Below, piece by piece: positions 55,650-64,000 of a stretch of 64,000 nt of DNA. The stretch is from Dolomedes plantarius (Eukaryota > Arthropoda > Arachnida > Araneae > Dolomedidae), in the NCBI GenBank assembly GCA_907164885.2, contig OU015503.1, positions 125,661,523 through 125,725,522 on the forward strand, written 5' to 3'. A model generated the notes under the pieces. That model made no database searches and was not told the origin of the DNA. It saw nothing but the letters and a program-made list of their open reading frames with translations. Every line of letters begins with the position of its first letter. The stretch's first letter is position 1. A program made the position numbers and the translations under genes.

Positions 55650-57255
55650 CAGGGGCTTGCTTAGGGTATTATCGGCCCTGGCCTAAACGATTTACTAGCA
55701 GTCCAATTTCTTTACGTACTGAGTAATGGATCTTGTAAGACAACCCCGATCCCCCCCCCCCCCCCCCGAAAAAAAACTGCATCCACTACTGATTTTACTC
55801 ATTATTACTTTTAATGCATGACGTCTCGATACTAAAAAAAACCCTACATTCTAGCTACGTAAAAGAAAATTATACATGAAATTACAACGGGTCCACTAAA
55901 ATATAAAATTAATCAATTTGTATGATTAATGAAACAACGGAAAAATTATTTACACGATTTAGAAAATGTAAATTGTTAAAAGCAAATAATTACAAGTATG
56001 AATTTGTTGGTTATAAAGCAATTTTTTTTGTTTTCTGGGAAATTTTCGTTAGAAATAAGAGCCGAGGAGGACAGGCGTGCAATCCGCATTCAAAGCAATA
56101 CTGATTGTACACCTGCTTTGTAATATTTTCAATTCTTCGAGAAGTGGCAAATAAAATCCATTATAATGATAGAGAGAACAAGTAAAAGCCATTTTTTGTT
56201 TACCCCACTCCTTCAGCCTTCAGACCCCTTTCTTCCCGACAGGTTTGGAGCGCATTTACTTACTTGTCTTATACTCCATGGACAAAAATGTCTTGTCTAT
56301 TGTTTACTTCGAATAGACTAATACCATTTGACCAAATGGTATTAGTATTCGTTAACAATGATATGTTCACGTTTTTCTCAGCCTGCGACTTTTCCGTGAA
56401 AACGGACAGATTCCAACAAAACGGTTTATATTTCTTCAAATGATTGTATGTAGTGACTGACAGATAGTAGAAACTGATATTGAAAAAAAGGATTGATAAT
56501 CACGGTATTACTATAACTGAATTGAAGCAGGCCCTGATTTTCCGTTAGGCCCAGTAGGCCCGGGCCTGTTGCCCCCCCCCCCCCACAAACTTTTTATTTT
56601 AAAAGAAAAAATTCCCAATTCAATTTTTTTTATTTTACCTTTTTAAATAGCAATTTTTGTATATATCCTTACAAATTTTATTGATAGATTCGTCATATGT
56701 ATAGTTATATATATAGTTCATCGTATGTATGTTATAGTGTATATGAGGGATTAATAAGGTTTTCTGGTTGCATTGTATTGATGTTTTAATGATGAAGTTA
56801 ATATGTTGTATTGATTTTTGTTATTTGATAATGTTCTAGGCGTCTACGCTTTGAATATACAATTCTTGGTAAAATGGTACTTTCACAATGATTCATGATT
56901 TTTTTTGTGTGTGTGTCGATTTTGGAAATTTTACGCCCACATCAGTGTTAGGGGGGAGCCCCATCCTGAGTTGCGCCTATAGTCAAGAAGTTTCTAAATC
57001 GGGCCCTGAATTGAAGATAAAGCATGTTTTTCTAACCGACAAACTTTTCGAACCAAAAGGATGGTTTGTCAATTAAGATTCCTTCTACTATTCTTTTCAA
57101 AAAATCGAAACATATATTTTTTTATTAGATACCGCGAAAAATGAGGGATTTCTTAAAAAACCGGTAACATTCAGAAAAGTGTTGCGATGAGGAATAAAAA
57201 TGGCGGCCCTCAATTTTTAGCGGCCCTGGGCAGTTGTCCCCTAAGCACGGCCCTG
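55650..57255. mobile_element. hAT-type non-autonomous element
   Basis: Ends CAGGGGCTTGCTTAGGG and, complementary, CCCCTAAGCACGGCCCTG, with a perfect 8-bp target duplication CTCTCATT (55642-55649 and 57256-57263). 1606 bp. No transposase was recognised; a second hAT-type element (56528-57008) and a poly-C tract lie inside. Confidence 0.92.
56528..57008. mobile_element. hAT-type MITE nested in the larger one
   Basis: Ends CAGGCCCTGATTTTCCG and, complementary, TTTCTAAATCGGGCCCTG, with a perfect 8-bp duplication AATTGAAG (56520-56527 and 57009-57016). 481 bp, non-coding, with a poly-C run near 56572-56584. Confidence 0.92.
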
Positions 57256-57263
57256 CTCTCATT

Positions 57264-57928
57264 CATAGAGATGTTAACAAAAAGGCTCATTAGAAATTAA
57301 AATATAGTCCAGGTATAACATCTTACTCACTTTTGAAAATGCATAATCACTCTGAGCTAGAAAATGTGGCAACCCAAACATGGCTGCTCTCCCTACAGGT
57401 TGGAGTACTTTCACTGGTATATCAGAATTTTTCATTTTTATGCCATTACCCGTAATGTAAAGGCATAATTCACTGACTATGTATCTTGAAATTTTATTAA
57501 TCCCAGATACACATAAAAATGTCATTACACAATTTTATTTAGGGCAATATATCAATTGCATGACATTTCTTTACATACAATATAATACTTTATAAGAGAT
57601 TAATCTCTAGAATACAAAAAAAAATACTTTTTCATAACTGTTTATGCAAAAATTTTGAGTTTAAAGTTTATTTGTGGCTTACTTCTCTAAATTATGACAC
57701 AGGGGTTCCACTTTTCTACCTCTGATAATGCAAACTTGAAATGCGATGTAATTTTTAAAGGAATTTACGTCCGTTTTAATTAAGTTTATACTAAGTGTAT
57801 CCTAGTATATTTTAATAACACATGAAACACAAACGAAGGCAATGAAAGAACATCTGCAAATAAAAAAACTAACACTGAAAAAGACCCCTTTTCTATCTGT
57901 GTCACTACACAAACATTATATATATATA
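57264..57928. other. no recognised gene
   Basis: Contains a minus-strand open stretch (57274-57525) with faint L-domain-like features that I rejected as an EGFR exon (see rejected items). Otherwise AT-rich. Confidence 0.35.
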
Positions 57929-59167
57929 CGAGTGGTTATTAGAATAATAGAAACACACTAAGGAATAACATGAAAACATTTATTAATGCGGCGTAGGACC
58001 GCTTTTGGCATGTCTGGATTCACCAAGTCATGAATGGTGGTTGAGGGAATGTTTATACCATTCTTCGTGGAAATCGCAAAAGTTAGTGTTGAGATTCTGG
58101 TGGTGGATATTGATACTTGTCTCTAAATATTGATACTCGTTACAGACCTATCGATGATATCATGTTCGTGTAATTGTGGCAGTCAGATAAAGCGTTTGAA
58201 TTCGTTTTTATGTTCTTCAAACGGCAACTTGACGGGACTGACCGCACGTATAGGAGCATTATCATCCTGGGAAACACCATCTCCGACAGGAAACAACGTT
58301 TGCAACATCGGATTCACTTGGTTTGCTAAAAGCTCGACGTAGTCCTACACAGCCAATCTCCAACTTGGAGTTACAATTGAGCTTCCAAAAAACCACGATA
58401 AGGCTGCCGAAACCATGTCAGATACGTCTCCAGGATTTGCGGTTTTCACGAGACAATCGGGATCGTATGCTTTTTTGGGGTGTTCTCCGGACGTCCTTTT
58501 GTGGGGAAGAATGCGAGCGATGATTAGTCGGTCGAAATGGCATTCTTCCACATATCACTCGACCACGATTTGTGCTCGTTGCACCACTGTGGACGATTTG
58601 TTGCAGTCACATCTGTTACAAGGGGTTTGGTAATTGCTAATCTTGCTTGGGAAGTTCTCCCCTGCCTGTAATGGTTGATACTGGACCATGCAGAAGAAGA
58701 CTGAGCTGTACGGTCAATTTGGCTGCAGACGCATCATTCTGGTGCACTATTTTGGATGACACTGCGCTTCCTACTTTGTGGCAGTTTTACGGGTCGGACC
58801 CATGTTACTTCCAGGACGACAACGCCAGCTGTCATGTTTCGCGTATGGCGACAGTGAGGTTAACCGAATGGACTGGCCTGCCCAGAAATGAACCCTATCG
58901 AAAACCTCCGGGACGAGATGGATGGCCGAATCAAGGGATGTAACAACCGTCCAAAATCGGTGTAGGAACTTCTCCAAGCCGAGTGGAAGAAAATACCACA
59001 TACAAGGACCGTCACCACAAGCCGTCATACAAGGACTTGTGGAAAGCATGCCCCAGAGGGTTGAGGCTGTAATTGCCTCTTGTAGAGGCTCTACCAACTA
59101 TTTAACATGAATAAATTTTGTTTTTCTTTTCTATCACAGATGTCCAAATACTTATTGGTAGATAGTG
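57929..59167. mobile_element. chimera of two Tc1-like elements
   Basis: The left part (57929 to about 58735) is family A (terminus CGAGTGGTTATTAGAATAAT, like 61384), transposase on the minus strand. The recognisable pieces there are AYDPDCLVKTAN and SWFFGSSIVTPSWRLAV. The right part (about 58736-59167) is another Tc1 family on the plus strand. It has the second catalytic region CYFQDDNASCHVSR, the MNPIENLRDEMD-type Glu region, and the terminus CTTATTGGTAGATAGTG. Both halves are the 3' parts of their elements, pointing outward. Both outer ends are next to TA. Neither encodes a whole transposase. Confidence 0.75.
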
Positions 59168-59865
59168 TAGTATGCATGCTCACAATAGAAGAAAAATAGG
59201 TTGGCTGCAGTACTGGAGCAACTAGTTCCCATACCTATACCTTTCGTCTGCAAAAAAATTCCCTTTCCTACCTTCACAAAGTTATTAAATAAGCAAAAAT
59301 TACATAGATCATAAACCTAACACTAAAAACCTAACACTAGAAAACTCAAACGATTGCTCTCTTAACGCAAATTTCTTGGATATCAAATTCGAAATGTAAA
59401 ATGGATGTTTATGCATGTCAATATACGATAAAAGAGTAACGTTTCCGTTTAAAGTAATATCCTTAACACACTAGTCCTCAACCATTGCGAAAAGAATTTT
59501 CATCAACATAATTTTGTGCTAGATACTGAGATTTTGTAGGATATGTAATTCTAAAGAAGCTATTGGTTTTTTGTTTACAAGGCGAAGCAATAGTACGATA
59601 ATAATGGATTTCTCGGAATGCTACATTAGGTCGACCGCTGCTGTTTTGAATCATTCCTCCCGCCTGTTACGAATATGAATGGCTTGGGCTAAAGCCGTCG
59701 GACGTGAACATTCGAGGGAGCGTGTGTTCATCACTAGATGTTTTTCGCGTCATCTGCTCTCCGAAGCCTGGTTGTGGTGAAGTCCTTTGTTTTACCCTTA
59801 TTCGGGTATGCTTTTTTTACAGGTTTACTTGTGGTCGCGTGGGGTGGTGCTCATATTTATCACTC
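59168..59865. other. no recognised gene
   Basis: Sequence between the chimeric Tc1 and the piggyBac relic; no paired repeats or coding motifs seen. Confidence 0.35.
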
Positions 59866-60866
59866 CATCGGGCGCGTTGATCTGACAGATACACGAGTGT
59901 CAATATCTCTGCTTTTTTCCCCTAAAACTTGTTCTCATGACCTTGACCTTATCAGTATCTGTCCAACTGACCACCTGCTCCTTTGCAATGCAGTAACGAC
60001 CAGTTCCGTGTAGGTGTATTTCTCGTTTTGAAGATTGTTTGAAGTTTTGTATCTGTTAGATACACGCACCCGATAACGTTTGTCTCTTGAAGCTTTACGG
60101 AAGTATCAAGATTCCCTGTACGTTTTTGATTTATCTTTTTCCATGATGAGTTCTAAACGCTTTTTAGAATTGAATAATCAAAAAGACCTTGAGCTAGTTC
60201 ATAGTATTCTCTTTAGTGATGGAAATGAGGAATTAAAACCTGAAGAAATTGATGAAAGTGATGATGACGAAGAATATATTTTAGAAACATATGAAGTGTA
60301 TTCTGATAGCAGTGAAAGTGATTATAATGACTCAGAACTTGATGATGATGCTAATAATGAGGATTTTTATGTAGGAAAAGACAGTAGTACTAAATAGGCA
60401 AAATGCATCGGAAGAAAACATGTCAAAGGTAGATAGCAGAATATTATCACAAAATTACCTGGAATAATCGGAAGTGCGAAAGATATAAAATCCATATACG
60501 ACTCTTAGAACTGTTTTTTTTTTCTGACGAAATATTGGAAATAATTGTGAATTGCACTAAAGAATACATTTCTGCAGTTTCTAATCTATGTAGTAGAGAG
60601 AGAGATGCAAGACTAACAGATAATATTGAAATAAAAGCCTTTATCGGTTTACTTCTATTAGCTAGTTTTGTGAAAAATAAAATTGTAAAAAAAATTTAAA
60701 AAAATAAAAAAAAGGTCCGGGTGTAAAAGCCTGGACCTAAAAAGAATAAAAATAGAATATTTAAAGCAATACAAATTAACATAAAACACATAAAACAGAG
60801 ATGTATCTGACAGATACACCGCGCCCGACGACGTAAGTTTCGAGACGCGCCCGACGGAGTGTTATT
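59866..60866 (+). mobile_element. piggyBac-type relic
   Basis: The left end region TCGGGCGCGTTGATCTGACA followed by GATACACG matches the complement of GTATCTGACAGATACACCGC (60797-60816) followed by GCCCGACG. A further CGCGCCCGACG copy lies at 60846-60856. Between them is an N-terminal piggyBac-type transposase fragment. TTAA duplications were not found. Confidence 0.6.
60143..60690 (+). pseudogene. piggyBac-type transposase, N-terminal fragment
   Basis: ATG 60143 (MMSSKRFLELNNQKDLELVH) opens an acidic N-terminus (EEIDESDDDEEYILETYEVY and a second Asp/Glu/Ser cluster) typical of PGBD-like transposases, ending at a TAG at 60395. After a break, FSDEILEIIVNCTKEYISAV and NIEIKAFIGLLLLASFVK at about 60520-60675 match the start of the DDE_Tnp_1_7 domain (F-x-D-E, then E-I-K-A-F-I-G-L-L-L-L). 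It then runs into an A-rich tract. The catalytic domain is absent. Confidence 0.72.
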
Positions 60867-61383
60867 TTTATAACGTTTTATATATGTTGCTTATTTGAGC
60901 GATTTTTTTTTTTTGGGGGGGGGGGTAGCATCTACCTACGACCGTCGTGTCATAAGAAGCTTTCGGTTTTTTTTCCAAATTTCTTACAGTTAATTCTAAT
61001 TCTAAATGTATTTTATATATGACACCATGGCGAAAGCACTTGTGTCGAACAGTTTTCTTTGCTTTACTCACGGTTGAAGAGCCAAGCGAAGATAGGGGAT
61101 CGTTTTTTTTTCTGTTTCATTGCTTAATATACTGATTTTATCTTTTCAGTGTTAATTTATCTTTTGGGATTTTAACTTTTGAAGTGTTATTTCCCCTAAA
61201 GTTGTTTTGAGTTTCGATTGACTATATATATATATATATATACATTTTTTTTCAGAACGGATTTAATACACTCCATAGAGCCAATTTTATCTTACCTTCT
61301 ATGGCCACCCCTCCAAACTGTCACTCTTCGGAACGATGAGTAGCCATCATAGAGAAATTCTACTGTGTATTTATATATATATA

Positions 61384-62648
61384 CAGGTGATTATCAGAAT
61401 AATGAAAACACTAAGAAACATCCTGAAAACCTTTATTAATACGGCGCAGGATCACCTTTGTCATGTAATATCACGTGATTCACCTCGGAATTGGATTACA
61501 CAAGTCATAAATAGTGGTTAAGAATATATTATACCATTCTTCGGGGAAAAATCATGAAAGTTCCCGTTGACATGCTGGGGTGGATATCGGTACCTTTATC
61601 TATCCACTTATACAGATCACAGTGGTTGGATGATACATAGTCGGGTTGATTGTACAGGGCAAGATAAGATATTTGACTTCTTTTTCATCCTCTTCAAAAA
61701 AATACTTGATAGATTTAGTTGTACGTATACGGGGATTATCATACCGGAGAACGCCATTTCCTGCAAGAAACGATGTTTGCACCATAGGATGGACTAGTGA
61801 GCTAAAATTTCGACATAGTCCTTCTCATTCAATCTCCCTTGTAGAGTTACAATAGGGCCCGAAGAAAACCATGAGATGCCATCCCAAACCCTGATAGATC
61901 TACCTCCATGATTGACAGTTGAGATGAGACAGCCAGAATCTTACGCTTGTGTAGGTGTTCTCCAGACATACGCACGTCCTGTTGCGAGGAACAATGTCAA
62001 TAATGATTCGTCGGACCAAATGCCGGTTTTCGACATATTTCTAGACCAGGATTTGCGCTCGTGGCACCATTGTGGACGATATTTTGTATCGACATCTATT
62101 ACAAGTGGCTCGGGAATAACTACTCTTCCGTACATACTTTGTTTGTGAAGTTCCCTTCTTCTGGTGGGGATACCAGAACATGCAGATGCCGATTGAGCTC
62201 TTCGGTCATTTTGGTTGCAGTTGTTTTCTTTCTTTATGTCGCAATCCGCTTCGATACCTCGTCCGTCTCTTTCACTCAGCTCTCCCTTTCGTCCACTATT
62301 CTGTTTTGGCAAAGGAATGTTTTCCGTGCACTCTGTATGCTATCATGACTTTCGATACCATAGCTCGAAAAACACCCATTATCCTGGGGGTTGCAGTAAC
62401 AGATACTCCAATTTAAACGCGCTCCAACAATTTGCCCTTTTCGCAAGGTCTGCAAGGTTTGACATTTCACGCTGTTCCCCCCAAAAGCACGATACCCTAA
62501 GCTTCATTATTGCTACCTGGCAGTAGAATAATACATGCACTGTATTATATAAAAAAATACCGCTGGCCAGACTTGTTTTTTAAGGGATACGAAGCACATT
62601 CTAAACACCGCTAATATTGATAGGTGTTTCCATTATTTTGATAAACAC

Positions 62649-62651
<3 letters not shown>
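61384..62651 (-). mobile_element. Tc1-like element, family A, full length
   Basis: 1268 bp with inverted ends CAGGTGATTATCAGAATAAT (61384-61403) and ATTATTTTGATAAACACCTG (to 62651), each next to TA within TA tracts. It is uninterrupted at 62541-62550 (CACTGTATTATA), the site where the copy at 13988-16338 holds a Helitron. Confidence 0.93.
61557..62465 (-). pseudogene. Tc1-like transposase, family A, decayed
   Basis: Begins at ATG 62465 with an early frameshift (KGQIVGARLN is in another frame). The longest open part (62312-61941) holds NSGRKGELSERDGRGIEADC, RRELHKQSMYGRVVIPEPLV, and GIWSDESLLTLFLATGRAYV with the first catalytic Asp. A stop follows at 61941. Beyond it are HGGRSIRVWDGISWFSSGPI, TLQGRLNEKDYVEILAH, and a decayed second half without a recognisable D-N-A-P-x-H or final Glu motif. 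It keeps the family-A layout and is inactive. Confidence 0.88.
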
Positions 62652-62729
<78 letters not shown>

Positions 62730-62731
62730 CA
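62652..62731. repeat. (TA)n(TG)n microsatellite
   Basis: Lies exactly between the right end of one Tc1 element (62651) and the left end of the next (about 62732). Confidence 0.97.
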
Positions 62732-64000
62732 GTGGCTCCCAAAAGTGTTCGTACACTTACGATTTTCAATGAAATAGGGGTCTATCCATTAATTAAAATG
62801 AATATTTCAGAATGGGTATTTAATAATTAGATCTATAATCTATTCTCAACAAAACTACATGAGATATTTCGAAAACATAGTAAAACTTTCTTTTTAAGAA
62901 ACCAGTAATAAAAAAGTAACAAAAACTTTATCTCACAAAAGTCATCGTACACTTGTAAAAAATCTCTACATATTGGTAAATATTCTAATTTTTCGTTAAA
63001 TTAATATTTAGTAGGATATACTTTAGCATCCACGACAGCTTTTAAACGTCTGGGAATAGATTGCACTAGTTCTTTTGTAATTTTTGCATCGATGTTCATC
63101 CGTTCTTCCATCATAATTGCTTTTAGTTCGCTTTTCGTGTGAATGTCGTGTTTTCGTACTCGAACCTCCAGTTCTCTCCAAATATGTTCTATGGGATTTA
63201 AATCTGGCGATTGAGGTGGTGTTTTCAAAACTTGTGGACAATTATAGAGACACCAGAGGTGAACGTTGGGAGCCGTGTGCTTAGGATCGTTATGTTGATA
63301 AAAAACAAAGTTGTTTCCAATACCCAAATTTTTGGTTGATAATTTTAAATTGTCTCTTAAAATATTTATAAAAACAGCATGATTCATTATGCCATCAATA
63401 AATACCAAATTTCCTAGTCCTGATGCTGACATGCACCCCCACACAAGGACATCTCCACCGCCATGCTTAACTGTTCCTTCTAAGTTCTTGGGATTAAGTT
63501 CCTCATTTTTTCTTCTCCATACAATTATACGCCCATCGGAACCAAAAATGTTAAACTTGCAAATAAGACATTATTCCAATACGTTTGGGGTTTTTTTTAT
63601 CATTGATAGTGCGAAGGAAAGCCTAAGCTTTCTGTTTTTCTCACTCAGAAAACATTTTCTACGGGCAGAACGCCCATGTAATCCAGCTGCTCTGAGAACT
63701 CGTCGAACAATTTCAGGTGAAATTGAAGTAGAAAATGTTTCATTAAATTCTGCAGAAACTTTTACAGCACTCAAACGTGGATTTTTCACAAATTTTCTAA
63801 TTATAAATCTCTGATCACGTTTCGTTTACTTTGCCTTTCTTACCTTATCTTACTTTGTTTTTATCCGATTTTCTTCTTTAAAGCGTTTTATTACATACTG
63901 CTGAGTAGAATGGGATAAATTAAGTAACTTAGCAATATTCCGAATTGATTTATCACTACTATGATGAAAAATAATAAATTTTGGAATGCTGTTTGTTGTT
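62732..64000 (-). mobile_element. Tc1-like transposon, fifth family, cut by the right window edge
   Basis: Terminus CAGTGGCTCCCAAAAGTGTT (62732-62751) next to TA, with CAAAAGTCATCGTACACTT repeated inward at 62937-62955 as a second internal (subterminal) copy. The transposase runs leftward and the element continues beyond 64000. Confidence 0.88.
63001..63960 (-). pseudogene. Tc1-like transposase, fifth family, first catalytic site deleted
   Basis: From right to left: SDKSIRNIAKLLNLSHSTQQ (helix-turn-helix), a damaged linker with two stops near 63825, NPRLSAVKVSAEFNETFSTS, and RRVLRAAGLHGRSARRKCFL. Then a frameshift near 63605 follows and, at about 63565, the LFTDESKFN region reads LICKFN, so the residues with the first catalytic Asp are deleted. 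The rest is open: GGGDVLVWGCMSASGLGNLV, YQHNDPKHTA (second Asp), QSPDLNPIEHIW (Glu, DD34E) and PRRLKAVVDAKVYPTKY, ending with TAA near 63001. The start codon lies outside or is lost. Confidence 0.88.

Noticed and set aside
57274..57525. Minus-strand open stretch with faint L-domain character and a GTGAGT after FSK, considered as the missing upstream EGFR exon
   Set aside because: The following EGFR exon needs a donor in phase 1. In that phase this stretch has a TGA just before the donor, and the alignment to L1 is poor.
59738..60013. Plus-strand 91-codon frame with a signal-peptide-like start
   Set aside because: No family resemblance, and it overlaps the terminus of the piggyBac relic; no splice or expression signal.

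Overview
The window is eukaryotic: AT-rich, non-operonic, with spliced host exons buried in transposable elements. It most likely comes from an arthropod, probably a chelicerate/spider. That guess rests on two things: the host exons read like arthropod EGF receptor, and the mix of element families (several Tc1-like lineages, a DUF4817-type mariner relative, BEL/Pao, Kolobok-like, Helitrons) fits spider genomes as I remember them. No search was possible, so the species is inference.

Host gene. Six consecutive exons of one EGF receptor (EGFR) gene lie on the minus strand, in transcript order 54816-54682, 51498-51311, 28115-27974, 27560-27456, 2564-2444 and 1732-1583. All have AG/GT borders and every intron phase matches. 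They encode the end of receptor L domain 1, the furin-like cysteine-rich domain and the first part of L domain 2. The signal peptide and start of L1 must lie to the right, beyond the recognised exons. The rest of L2, the transmembrane segment and the kinase lie left of position 1. Two introns (24.9 kb and 23.2 kb) hold most of the mobile DNA.

Intron 2565-27455. A Ty3/gypsy element starts at 5016 and is split by a hAT element (5115-11442). The hAT is itself split by two solo LTRs and by a TA-target element. The gypsy pol then runs into a Tc1-like copy (about 13988-16338) that is split by a Helitron (15060-16229). Two further Tc1-like elements follow (16385-17793 and 17808-19290), then a palindromic MITE, a nearly intact DD41D mariner relative (21047-22341), a possible LTR, a longer decayed DD41D relative (23429-26573) containing a higher-order tandem repeat, and a second Helitron copy.

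Intron 28116-51310. It contains a mariner relative with terminal repeats over 200 bp, a Tigger/pogo relic carrying a minisatellite made from its own codons, and a Jockey-like LINE. The LINE is split at TTAA sites by a Kolobok-like element and by a piggyBac element. Then come a defective Ty3/gypsy element with both LTRs, a Tc1-like element, a second Tc1-like element split by a long-TIR transposon of uncertain class, and a BEL/Pao fragment with its LTR.

Right part (51.5-64 kb). It has two Helitrons of different families, large TA microsatellites, two hAT-type MITEs nested one in the other with perfect 8-bp target duplications, a chimeric Tc1, a piggyBac relic, another Tc1 copy, and a Tc1 element running off the right edge. 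A decayed Tc1 copy runs off the left edge.

Nearly every transposase here is broken. The closest to intact are the Tc1 at 16617-17657 (one stop codon) and the DD41D element at 21191-22287 (apparently one missing base). No rRNA, CRISPR or complete single-exon host gene was seen.
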